Of a stretch of DNA of 64,000 nucleotides, positions 36,861 to 45,745 are shown in pieces. Position 1 is the first letter of the stretch, and every line of letters begins with the position of its first letter. Under the pieces are notes generated by a model. The model was not told the origin of the DNA, did not search any database, and saw only the letters and a list, made by a program, of their open reading frames with translations. Source of the stretch: Pantoea trifolii (GTDB lineage Bacteria; Pseudomonadota; Gammaproteobacteria; Enterobacterales; Enterobacteriaceae); NCBI RefSeq assembly GCF_024506435.1, contig NZ_JANIET010000001.1, positions 496,001 through 560,000 on the forward strand. Direction: 5' to 3'. The position numbers and the translations under genes were made by a program.

Positions 36861-39800
36861 TCAGGAAAGTTTTCCGACTGCAGCTGCGATTTCTGGCAAT
36901 GCCGCACGCGCAAACAGCTCTTCAAAATCAGGCAGATGGCCCAGTACTTCACGGTTGCAGGCATCCTGATAAATGATCCAGCCGTATGTCGCCAGGCTGT
37001 CCATGGAGCGAATGTTGCGCTGCGTTAATGCTGCTTTGTAATCTGCCATACGTTTAGCGGCGATCAGGCTTGCCAGTTCGTCATCGCTGTAGCTCTCAAT
37101 CGCCGAGCGTGCATGACGTTGCAGACGGCTTATCAAGGTGAAATCTTCGGTCATCAGCAGATTGCGTACCGCTTTTTCCACCGCCGGATCTTCCACTGCC
37201 GTGCCTTTCGGCAGTTTGCCCAGCGCCAGCTGCTGCGCGAGGCTGAGAACGGTGTAGTTGTTCAGCAGAACAAACATCTCCAGCGTATCGGTCGCGCCGT
37301 AAGCCGGAACCGCGCCATTGGCAATGGTTTTACCGTCACGCCAGGCCGATTTGAATTTCGTCACCTGATGCGCAGCCAGCGACGTTGACAGCTCTTCAAG
37401 CAAGTCTTTGCGTGATTTGGCTTTCAGGATCTCGGTGCCATCCTGATACAGCAGCAGCGAACGCGGCATCACATACACAAAGTGATGGCACTCGGTTTCC
37501 CAGTTATCCAGCAGCCAGGCCGCGCGTGGCGATTGGGTCGCTTCCAGATGCCAGTTCAGCATGGTTAGCACCGCTTGTTTGTGCACCTGCGCCATTTCAT
37601 CTTCATCGGCGATGGAGCCAAACAGCACCGAATCACCTGCCGCGTGCGCAGCCAGCGATCCATACGGATCATACTGGTAAGCGAAACCGCCGCTCATGCC
37701 GTTGCCGAAGCCTTTACCAAAGGTGCCAAGGTTAAGAATGGCGCCGTTGGTCATGTATTCGCAGCAGAAATCACCAACGCCTTCAACTACCGCTGTAGCG
37801 CCGGAGTTACGCACGGCGAAGCGGTCACCCGCCTGGCCCTGAACGAACAGACGACCACCGGTCGCGCCAAACAGCGCGAAGTTACCGATCAATACGTTGC
37901 CATCGCTGTCCTGTGCGCCGCCGCCTGGTGACATCACCACCAGTTCGCCGCCGCACTGGCCTTTGCCAACGCCGTCGTTACAGGTGCCGTAATGCTTCAT
38001 TTGCATGCCGTCGTTGCAGAACGCGCCGAACGACTGGCCAGCAGAACCGCTGGTGTTAATCTGCACGCTACGCGGCGCCAGATAGTGACGACCGCGATCG
38101 TCTTTCATTACCGCTGGCAGAGCTGCCAGTTGATCTTTAGGTAACTCATGGTTCAGCATGCGCTCGATATCGATCGCCAACTGACCGCCCACGCTCTTGT
38201 TACGGTTGTTCAGGGTGATGCCCGCGCCCAGCGCGATTTCACGGCTTGCCGCGCCAACCAGCTGCGTTTTCAGCTCGTTTACCCAGCCATCATCCAGTTC
38301 AAAGTCTTTTTCCAGATACACTGGCTTAGCAATTTTCTGCTCTGGCACCACGGTCAACATCGCGCGCAGATCCAGTTTGCCGACTTCCAGCGGGTGATCC
38401 ATCAAGTGCAGCAGATCCGAACGGCCACGCGCTTCACGCAGGGAACGCAGACCAAGGCGGGCGAGGAACTCACGCACTTCCTGCGCCACGTTGATGAAGT
38501 ACTGCGCCAGCTGACGCGGATCACCATCAAAGGCTTCGGCGTTGGTGGTTAAACCGGCCGGGCATTTGACGTTACAGTTTTTCGCCATCACGCATTTCAA
38601 CATCATCAGCGCGGTGGTGCCGAACTCGAAGCTGTCGCCACCGAGCAGGGCAGATTTGATCACATCGCTGCCGGTCTGCTGCGCGCCGGAGCAGCGCAGC
38701 TGCACTTTGTCGCGCAGGCCGTTAGCACACAGCGCCTGATGCACTTCGGCGATACCGATTTCCGCGACGCGGCCGGTATATTTCAGGCTGGTAACGGAAG
38801 CTGCGCCGGTGCCGCCGGTATTACCCGCGACGTTAATCACATCCGCGCCGGCTTTCGCCACGCCGACGGCGATGGTGCCAATACCTTCAGATGAAACCAG
38901 TTTGACGATGACGCGCACGCGCGCGGCTTTACAGTCGTGGATCAGCTGTGCCAAATCCTCGATGGAGTAAGTGTCGTGGTGCGGTGGCGGTGAAACCAGC
39001 TCAACACCCGGCGTACCGCCACGCGCGGCGGCAATCTCAACGGTCACTTTCGGTGCCGGCAACTGACCGCCTTCACCGGGCTTCGCGCCCTGACCGATTT
39101 TGATCTCCAGCTCTTCGAGCATCGGGTCAGCCAGATAAGCCGCCCACACGCCGAAACGACCGGATGCCAACTGCTTGATACGTGACGCACGGATGGTGCC
39201 GTGACGTGAATAGTGCTCGCCACCTTCACCGCAGTTACTCATGCCGCCAACCATGTTGGTACCGTGCGCGACAGCTTCGTGCGCAGGCGCAACCAGCGCA
39301 CCGTGGCTCATCGCACCGGAAGCAAAGGTGCGGGTGATTTCATGTGCCGGTTGAATCTCTTCCAGCGGCAGCGATGGCAGCGCGGTGAAGATCAGCGACA
39401 GATAATCAGCGGCTTTGCCGTAAGCGGTGATGTGCAGTACGCCATCCGCCACGCTGCTGCTTTCGATATCGTCGGTAAAACGGGTTTTCAGCGCACGCGC
39501 CAGCGCTTCCAGGCGCTCGTTCTCTGGTTTCAAGCCCGCAATCGCATCGATCAGACGCAGCTCAAATTGATTCAGGCTGCCGTTCACCGCTTCACACTTC
39601 AGGCCACGCGTAGCGAAGCCGTTGTTCACCAGCGAGTAGCGGCCCAGTTTGCGGCCGAATTCGGCTTCGCTATCAACGTGGGTCAAATCGCACGGCAGCG
39701 CAAGGATGTCGCGCAGGGCCGCTGGACGCCGTTTACGCTCGGCATGCATCAGGCCGGAGAACTGACGGTAATCGGGCGTGATGGCAAAGGTGTCGATCAC

Positions 39801-42392
39801 ATCATTCGGGATGCGCTCAAAGCTGCTGTCTTTAAAGGCTTCTGCTTTGATGTTGAATGCGTTATCCAGTTTGGCCAACGTCATCAAACGAATAAAGTTG
39901 TCCTCTTCGCGCTCTTTATTAGCAAAGCGAATCGGCTGTTCCGTCATATCGATAAAGGTACGTACCGCGATGGTGCCGTACGAGTGGCCCGCGCCTTCAG
40001 CACGCTCTTTGAACAGGCCGAGCAACGGCACTTCCGCTTCGCCCTGAATTTTCAACGCGCTCTGATGCCAGTCAACTGCCATTTGAGCGATTGCCGGGAA
40101 GCCCGCGCCGCCGACTGGGGTTTTGATATTCGGGAAATATTTCTTCAATACCGGATCGTCGGTATTGAGGAAGTTCGGCTCGAAGAACTCGCCGCAGCTG
40201 TAGCTCTCAACGGTACACAGGCCGACTTTACCCATGGTTTTCATCAGCGCTTTTTCGGCTGCTTTGGCATAGCGTTTAAAGGCTTTGTTGCCTTCTTCGC
40301 CTTCACCGAATTTCTCTTCTGCACGCATCTGCACGCCGAGTGGGTATACGGCAGAAGCACCGAAGCCCAGCGTCGCCGCGATGTGGTGTGAAGAGATGCT
40401 TTGACCACTTTCGACCACCAGCGAAACATCCAGACGCAGACCTTCCTGCACCAAGCGCTGGTTGATCGCCGACACCATCAGCAGCATCGGAATCGCTGCG
40501 TGCGTTGAGGAGATATGACGGTCGGTGATCACCGCGATGCCGCCTTGCTGGCGTGCGAAATCCACCACCTGCTGGGCTAAGTCATCAATGGCTTTTTCCA
40601 GCGCGTTGGCGTTGGCCGCACGGCTGACGATATCTTTGCCGACCACCGGCTCATACAGCATCTCGAAGCGCGCATAAGGTGCGACGGTTTGCTCGCGCAG
40701 GCGCAGCATGTCGAGATGCGTCAGAATTGGCGTCGGAACAATGATTTGCTGACCTTTACTGCGGCCGAGATGCGGTTTCGCACCCAGAGCAACGCGCAGC
40801 GTCATGCCGTCCGCTTCACGAATCGAATCGAGCGGCGGGTTGGTGACTTGTGCAAATCGCTGTGAGAAGTAGTGCGCCATGCCGCCTTCGTGATCGGACA
40901 GGCCATTGATGGCGTTGCCGTAACCCATTGCTGAGATCTTCTCAGCGCCGGTTTGCAGCATCGGATCCATCATGAATTTGAAGCTTTCCTGGTTGTAGTA
41001 GTAGGCGACAAAACGTTGATAGGTTTTGAGGTCTCCACGATAACGCAGCGGCGAGCCGAGTTGCTCCGCCTGAATTTCCGGCAGGTCGGCGAGATCGATA
41101 CGCGCTTTGCTCAGCAGCGACAGGTAATCTTTTTCGGCCGCCAGTTTCTCCAGCGCTTCAACCGTGGTGTAAGAGCGTTTCTCTTTGTGATCGTAATAGA
41201 GCATGCCGCCCGCTTCGATGCGGCCACGACGCAGGACGCTTTCCGGTGGGAAGGCGATCTGGCCCGCTTCAGACATCGCACCGATGTATTCCGCAGTTTC
41301 AACGGAACGCAGCGGACGCAGACCGAGGCGGTCAAGACGCGCGCCGATCACTTCACCGTTACCGAAGATCAGCGCAGCTGGACCATCGTTCTTCTCTTCA
41401 TATAAAGAGAAGTACTCGAGCATGGCGCGCACTTCGTTTGAGAGTGACGTATCGTTCTCCCACGCCGGCGGCATCATCGACACCACGGCGTTAATCAGGT
41501 CGAGATTATCTTCCATCAAACGGCTGTGGATGCTTTGGTCGAGACGTGAGCTGTCTGACTGACCTTTTGGACGCACAATTTTTTTACCGCGCGCCAGCAT
41601 CAGTGCCGCTTCAGCGATGCGGTTTTTACGGTCGGTATTCAGCTCGCCGTTGTGCGCCATTAAGCGGAACGGCTGCGCCATGGTGGTGTGCGGATCGGTG
41701 TTAGTCGAGAAACGGGTATGGAAGAACAGCCCGCGGACCTGATGGTCCTCATCGGTCAAATCTTTGAAGTACGGGATCACTTCGTTGGAGTTCAGGCGTG
41801 CTTTAAATACCTGCGTGCGCGAAGAGAGCGACAGCGGATAGAGGCCGCCGAATTCGCTTTCGGTAAAGGCGCGTGCTTCGATATCCAGCAGCGCGCGATA
41901 AATTTGGCGCTCGAATTCGAGTTGTTCAGTCACTTCCTGCGGCGCGGCAAAAATCCACTGCACAATCGGCAGCTGGAATTGCAGGGCGGCCGGGCGCGTC
42001 ACGCTGCCGTCGAGCGGCATATCGCGTTTCACTAAGATCGGGAAGTTATGCGCCGCCAGCGTTTCTTCGACCAGACGCTCGGCGTTAGCACGCAGCTCTG
42101 CGTCTTTTGGCACGAAGAAGTTACCCACGCCAAAACGGCCAGCTTCCAGCGCCAGACCGGTAACCTTGCGGAAGAAGTTCAGGGAGAGATCGACGTTCAC
42201 ACCCGCGCCATCGCCGACGCCTTCGGCAGACATGCCGCCACGGTGCGGGACTGTGCATAGCGCGCTATGGGCCATGCGCAGAATCTCATGCGTCTGCTCG
42301 CCGTCCTTACGGGTAATGAAACCTACACCACAGCTGTCACTTCCGGCTGATGGGTCATACAAACCATAGGGATTCGGTTTTTGCGTGGACAT
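36861..42392 (-). CDS. Long glutamate synthase large-subunit-like protein (GltB-like, 1843 residues)
   Basis: Domains in order: a short propeptide and N-terminal-nucleophile Cys21 (CGVGFI), class II glutaminase to about residue 430 (RFSTNT, AHNGELNT, GQSDSSRLD); the central linker domain (about 460-790, QRFAQVTNPPLDSIREAD); an inserted segment (about 830-1010) not found in E. coli GltB; the FMN/synthase domain (about 1015-1320; ASGRFGV, GQGAKPGEGGQLP, SPPPHHDTYSIEDLAQLI, VAGNTGGTGA); the GXGXG beta-helix (about 1390-1580); and a C-terminal extension (about 1600-1843). The Fe-S cysteines are Cys1267, 1273 and 1277 (C-x5-C-x3-C rather than C-x5-C-x4-C), and the usual DGGLKTG is CSGAQQTG. AAGGAG lies 9 bp before ATG 42392. 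It lies at the usual gltB locus, divergent from arcB, and probably makes glutamate from glutamine and 2-oxoglutarate. Confidence 0.95.
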   Translation of the reverse strand: MSTQKPNPYGLYDPSAGSDSCGVGFITRKDGEQTHEILRMAHSALCTVPHRGGMSAEGVGDGAGVNVDLSLNFFRKVTGLALEAGRFGVGNFFVPKDAELRANAERLVEETLAAHNFPILVKRDMPLDGSVTRPAALQFQLPIVQWIFAAPQEVTEQLEFERQIYRALLDIEARAFTESEFGGLYPLSLSSRTQVFKARLNSNEVIPYFKDLTDEDHQVRGLFFHTRFSTNTDPHTTMAQPFRLMAHNGELNTDRKNRIAEAALMLARGKKIVRPKGQSDSSRLDQSIHSRLMEDNLDLINAVVSMMPPAWENDTSLSNEVRAMLEYFSLYEEKNDGPAALIFGNGEVIGARLDRLGLRPLRSVETAEYIGAMSEAGQIAFPPESVLRRGRIEAGGMLYYDHKEKRSYTTVEALEKLAAEKDYLSLLSKARIDLADLPEIQAEQLGSPLRYRGDLKTYQRFVAYYYNQESFKFMMDPMLQTGAEKISAMGYGNAINGLSDHEGGMAHYFSQRFAQVTNPPLDSIREADGMTLRVALGAKPHLGRSKGQQIIVPTPILTHLDMLRLREQTVAPYARFEMLYEPVVGKDIVSRAANANALEKAIDDLAQQVVDFARQQGGIAVITDRHISSTHAAIPMLLMVSAINQRLVQEGLRLDVSLVVESGQSISSHHIAATLGFGASAVYPLGVQMRAEEKFGEGEEGNKAFKRYAKAAEKALMKTMGKVGLCTVESYSCGEFFEPNFLNTDDPVLKKYFPNIKTPVGGAGFPAIAQMAVDWHQSALKIQGEAEVPLLGLFKERAEGAGHSYGTIAVRTFIDMTEQPIRFANKEREEDNFIRLMTLAKLDNAFNIKAEAFKDSSFERIPNDVIDTFAITPDYRQFSGLMHAERKRRPAALRDILALPCDLTHVDSEAEFGRKLGRYSLVNNGFATRGLKCEAVNGSLNQFELRLIDAIAGLKPENERLEALARALKTRFTDDIESSSVADGVLHITAYGKAADYLSLIFTALPSLPLEEIQPAHEITRTFASGAMSHGALVAPAHEAVAHGTNMVGGMSNCGEGGEHYSRHGTIRASRIKQLASGRFGVWAAYLADPMLEELEIKIGQGAKPGEGGQLPAPKVTVEIAAARGGTPGVELVSPPPHHDTYSIEDLAQLIHDCKAARVRVIVKLVSSEGIGTIAVGVAKAGADVINVAGNTGGTGAASVTSLKYTGRVAEIGIAEVHQALCANGLRDKVQLRCSGAQQTGSDVIKSALLGGDSFEFGTTALMMLKCVMAKNCNVKCPAGLTTNAEAFDGDPRQLAQYFINVAQEVREFLARLGLRSLREARGRSDLLHLMDHPLEVGKLDLRAMLTVVPEQKIAKPVYLEKDFELDDGWVNELKTQLVGAASREIALGAGITLNNRNKSVGGQLAIDIERMLNHELPKDQLAALPAVMKDDRGRHYLAPRSVQINTSGSAGQSFGAFCNDGMQMKHYGTCNDGVGKGQCGGELVVMSPGGGAQDSDGNVLIGNFALFGATGGRLFVQGQAGDRFAVRNSGATAVVEGVGDFCCEYMTNGAILNLGTFGKGFGNGMSGGFAYQYDPYGSLAAHAAGDSVLFGSIADEDEMAQVHKQAVLTMLNWHLEATQSPRAAWLLDNWETECHHFVYVMPRSLLLYQDGTEILKAKSRKDLLEELSTSLAAHQVTKFKSAWRDGKTIANGAVPAYGATDTLEMFVLLNNYTVLSLAQQLALGKLPKGTAVEDPAVEKAVRNLLMTEDFTLISRLQRHARSAIESYSDDELASLIAAKRMADYKAALTQRNIRSMDSLATYGWIIYQDACNREVLGHLPDFEELFARAALPEIAAAVGKLS

Positions 42393-43294
42393 TGAGAGTC
42401 TCCTTAAACTTCTTTTGACATTACCTGCATTATTTCGCGTACCGCAGCGTGACAATTTAAGTCAGCGCGGCGGTATCAATTCTTGTGCCGCTCAGTAAAG
42501 AGCGGGCGTCGCAGCACCGAGCAAGGGCTCTTAAGACACTGTTGTCACGTCCTTAATGAGCTGCTCTTTTTATTCCGGTCTCTTTCGGGAGATAGCTTGC
42601 ATCCAGAGGGAGGCTTCTTGCTGCATAGATATGCCGAGACACAGGCCCACCAGGAAAGCTTCCAGTGGAATTCCAACTTATCGGGAAAGCGAACTCAGGT
42701 CAAATAGCCAGCTTTGTTGCGGGTAATCCGCTTTCTTATCGCTTAATTAAATGATTATTAAGGTTTTATTGCGTAAATTTATGTCAATCTCCCGCTACGC
42801 ATTCCCTCAGGAAGTGTGAGCCGTCTCACTGTGACCCAGCCCTCTAATATCCAAACAATGCTGGCAGGAAGGGTTACAACAGCATTTAATTCTGTTGGGG
42901 GCAGTTGATACACAGCATGTATCTGTTTTTCTTATGGCGTCATATTTGAATCAAAATGGGGCTGCCATTAGTAAAATTAATTACGCGCGGCGTGCTTAAT
43001 AAATCACTTAAGTTGAATGGGTATGCAATAAAGAGGTGCAACCATCAGGGCAAATGGCTGCCAGGGTGCTGATTAGCACAGGATGTTGAGATAAGGCCCG
43101 CAAAAGCGCGGCCCTCCAGATTATTCAGTTGGCAGAATTAGTCAAGCGCTTTGCGCATATAGAAGGGAACGTCGGCGAAATCGCGCTACGATGCACCATT
43201 ACAGGGCATAACCCGCGCGATATGGGCGGGTGAAGCGGGGCAGCGCAGCGATAATTACGCTATCATGAGCCAGATTTCGTTCAGGGAGCTCGTA
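42393..43294. other. 902-bp divergent region between the GltB-like gene and arcB
   Basis: No supportable gene; E. coli yhcC, which lies here, is absent. The part near the GltB-like gene looks like a structured leader on the minus strand: a stem CCACCAGGAAAGCTTCCAGTGG (42647-42668), a stem CCGCTC/GAGCGG (42488-42505), and the ribosome site AAGGAG just before the ATG. The middle (42720-42970) is AT-rich and probably holds the promoter. A second hairpin-like stretch GGCCCGCAAAAGCGCGGCC is at about 43096-43115. The arcB ribosome site GGGAG is at the right end. Confidence 0.6.
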
Positions 43295-45649
43295 ATGAAA
43301 CAGATTCGTCTTTTAGCGCAGTACTACGTTGATTTGATGGTCAAACTCGGCCTGGTACGCTTTTCGCTGCTGTTAGCCTCGGCGCTGGTCGTACTGGCGA
43401 TGGTGGTGCAGATGGCCGTCACCATGGTGTTGCGCGGACATGTGGAAAGCATCGACGTTGTCCGCTCCATCTTCTTCGGTCTGTTGATTACGCCCTGGGC
43501 AGTCTATTTCCTCTCGGTGGTGGTCGATCAGCTGGAAGAGTCGCGCCAACGCCTGTCAAAACTGGTGGATAAGCTGGAAGAGATGCGTACGCGCGATCTT
43601 GAGCTTAATCAGCAGATGAAGGAGACCATCACCCAGCTTAATCAGGAAATTAACGATCGTATTAAAGCTGAGCAGGCGCGTGAGCAGGTGATGGATAAGC
43701 TGCGCGAAGAGATGGCACGACGCGAGCAGGCGCAAATCGAGCTGGAACAGCAATCCTCCTTCCTGCGCTCTTTCCTGGATGCATCACCGGATTTGGTGTT
43801 CTACCGCAACATTGATAAGCAGTTCTCCGGCTGTAACCGCGCCATGGAACTGCTAACCGGCATGAGCGAAAAGCAGCTGATTGGCCTGACTCCGCGCGAT
43901 ATCTACGATGACGAAGCCGCTACTAAAGTGCTGGAAACCGATGAGAAGGTGTTCCGCCACAATGTATCGCTGACGTACGAACAGTGGCTGCAATATCCCG
44001 ATGGGCGCAAAGCCTGTTTCGAAATCCGCAAAGTGCCCTATTACGATCGCGTGGGTAAACGCAGTGGCCTGATGGGCTTTGGCCGCGATATTACCGAGCG
44101 TAAGCGCTATCAGGACGCGCTGGAGAACGCCAGCCGTGAGAAGACCACCTTTATTTCAACTATCAGCCACGAGCTGCGTACGCCGCTGAATGGCATCGTT
44201 GGGCTGAGTCGCATCCTGCTGGATACCGACCTCAATCAGGAGCAACTCAAGTACCTCAAAACCATTCACGTTTCAGCCATCACGCTGGGCAACATCTTCA
44301 ATGATGTGATCGAAGTGGACAAAATCGAGCGCCGCAAAGTGCAGCTGGATAATCAGCCGCTGGATTTCACCGGCTTTCTCGCCGATCTGGAAAACCTCTC
44401 CGGTCTGCTGGCGCAGCCAAAAGGGCTGAAGTTTGTCATGGCGCCAGAGCTGCCGCTGCCGCATAAAATCTCGGCGGATGGTACGCGCTTGCGTCAGATT
44501 CTGTGGAACCTGATTGGCAACGCCGTGAAATTTACCCAGCAGGGCGAGATTGTGGTGCGCGTCGCCTATCGTCAGGATGAAACGCTGCACTTTGAAGTGC
44601 AGGATTCCGGTATGGGCATTCCGCAGGAAGAGCAGGACAAGATCTTCGCGATGTATTACCAGGTGAAAGATCAGCACGGTGGCAAACCGGCGACGGGCAC
44701 CGGCATCGGTTTGGCGGTCTCGCGTCGTCTGGCACAGGCGATGGGCGGCGATATCAGCGTCAGTAGCGTCGCGGGGCAGGGTTCCTGCTTTACCGTCGAG
44801 ATCAACGCGCCACGCGTCGCTGAGGAAGTGGAAGACGACAATCTGGATGACAGCATGCCATTGCCGGCGCTGCACGTGTTGTTGGTGGAAGATATCGAGC
44901 TCAACGTCATTGTAGCGCGTTCGGTGCTGGAGAAGCTGGGCTGCAGCGTCGACGTCGCGATGACCGGAACGGATGCGCTGGCGATGTTTGATCCGCAGGA
45001 GTTCGATCTGGTGCTGCTCGATATTCAGCTACCGGATATGACCGGCCTCGACGTGTCGCGTGCCATCCATCAGCGTTATGCAGATGTGGCGCTGCCGCCG
45101 CTGGTGGCATTGACCGCCAACGTCCTGAAAGACAAAAAAGAGTATCTCGATGCCGGCATGGATGATGTGTTGAGCAAACCGCTTGCCGTGCCAGCGCTGA
45201 CGGCGGTGATCAAGAAGTTCTGGGATTATCAGCCGGAACAGGAAGAGATTGCCGTCGATTCATCAGACGCACAGTCGCGTACGCTGTTAGATGTGACGAT
45301 GCTGGAGCAATACATTGAGCTGGTTGGCCCAGGATTGATTACCCAAAGCCTCACTATGTTTGAGCAGATGATGCCGGGTTATCTCGACGTGCTGGATTCC
45401 AACATGATGGCGCGCGACCAAAAAGGCATTGCTGAAGAAGGACACAAGATCAAAGGTGCAGCAGGTTCGGTTGGCTTACTGCATTTGCAGCAGCTAGCGA
45501 AACAGATTCAGTCGCCAGAATTGCCAGCGTGGTGGGACAATGTGCAAGAGTGGGTCGACGAATTAAAACAGGAATGGCTCAGAGACGTGAACGTTTTACG
45601 CGAATGGGTCGCTGAGCGGGAAAAATTACAGGACGTTAGAAAAAAATGA
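43295..45649 (+). CDS. arcB: Aerobic respiration control sensor kinase ArcB
   Basis: A 784-residue hybrid tripartite histidine kinase that responds to quinone redox state and phosphorylates ArcA. It has two N-terminal membrane helices (residues about 22-42 and 58-78), a coiled-coil linker, a PAS domain (SFLDASPDLVFYRN, with the redox cysteines in FSGCNRAM and RKACFEI both kept), the H1 site ISHELRTPLNG, the ATPase, a receiver domain with the aspartate in VLLDIQLPDMTGLD, and an HPt domain with EEGHKIKGAAGSVG. ATG 43295 follows GGGAG at 6 bp and matches the E. coli start. arcZ runs in the opposite direction just beyond its stop codon. Confidence 0.97.
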   Translation: MKQIRLLAQYYVDLMVKLGLVRFSLLLASALVVLAMVVQMAVTMVLRGHVESIDVVRSIFFGLLITPWAVYFLSVVVDQLEESRQRLSKLVDKLEEMRTRDLELNQQMKETITQLNQEINDRIKAEQAREQVMDKLREEMARREQAQIELEQQSSFLRSFLDASPDLVFYRNIDKQFSGCNRAMELLTGMSEKQLIGLTPRDIYDDEAATKVLETDEKVFRHNVSLTYEQWLQYPDGRKACFEIRKVPYYDRVGKRSGLMGFGRDITERKRYQDALENASREKTTFISTISHELRTPLNGIVGLSRILLDTDLNQEQLKYLKTIHVSAITLGNIFNDVIEVDKIERRKVQLDNQPLDFTGFLADLENLSGLLAQPKGLKFVMAPELPLPHKISADGTRLRQILWNLIGNAVKFTQQGEIVVRVAYRQDETLHFEVQDSGMGIPQEEQDKIFAMYYQVKDQHGGKPATGTGIGLAVSRRLAQAMGGDISVSSVAGQGSCFTVEINAPRVAEEVEDDNLDDSMPLPALHVLLVEDIELNVIVARSVLEKLGCSVDVAMTGTDALAMFDPQEFDLVLLDIQLPDMTGLDVSRAIHQRYADVALPPLVALTANVLKDKKEYLDAGMDDVLSKPLAVPALTAVIKKFWDYQPEQEEIAVDSSDAQSRTLLDVTMLEQYIELVGPGLITQSLTMFEQMMPGYLDVLDSNMMARDQKGIAEEGHKIKGAAGSVGLLHLQQLAKQIQSPELPAWWDNVQEWVDELKQEWLRDVNVLREWVAEREKLQDVRKK

Positions 45650-45668
45650 CCCCAGTCGAAACTGGGGT
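45641..45668 (-). terminator. arcZ: ArcZ terminator overlapping the arcB 3' end
   Basis: CCCCAGT-CGAA-ACTGGGG hairpin with a run of seven T on the minus strand. The T run and stem overlap the last codons and the TGA of arcB. Confidence 0.88.
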
Positions 45669-45745
45669 GCGCGAATACTGCGCCAACACCAGGGAAATGG
45701 GTACTGTTGCTATTATTAGAAATCGAATAAGAAAGCAACAGTTCG
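45641..45745 (-). ncRNA. arcZ: Hfq-binding small RNA ArcZ
   Basis: On the minus strand, beginning at 45697, the sequence reads TTTCCCTGGTGTTGGCG and continues CAGTATTCGCGCACCCC, which I recognise as the conserved seed and processed 3' part of E. coli ArcZ. It ends in the terminator ACCCCAGT-TTCG-ACTGGGGT followed by T7. The processed form would be about 57 nt. A possible promoter is TTGTTA, 17 bp, TAACCA, giving a 5' end near 45743; the 5' boundary is approximate. A CTGTTGC/GCAACAG stem lies in the 5' part. As in E. coli it is convergent with arcB. ArcZ activates rpoS translation and represses flhDC and others. Confidence 0.88.

Noticed and set aside
36861..42455. The GltB-like frame starting at 42455 (1864 residues)
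   Set aside because: ATG 42392 has an AAGGAG at correct spacing and leaves a 20-residue propeptide before the nucleophile cysteine; the upstream 21 residues have no ribosome site.
42483..42707. 74-codon plus-strand frame in the gap left of arcB
   Set aside because: It lies antisense to the likely leader of the GltB-like gene, lacks a ribosome site and resembles nothing known to me.
43137..43185. Minus-strand peptide DFADVPFYMRKALD ending at a stop, resembling the FtsZ tail
   Set aside because: Only about 15 codons are open before an upstream TAG; the similarity to the FtsZ C-terminal peptide is too short to separate from chance.
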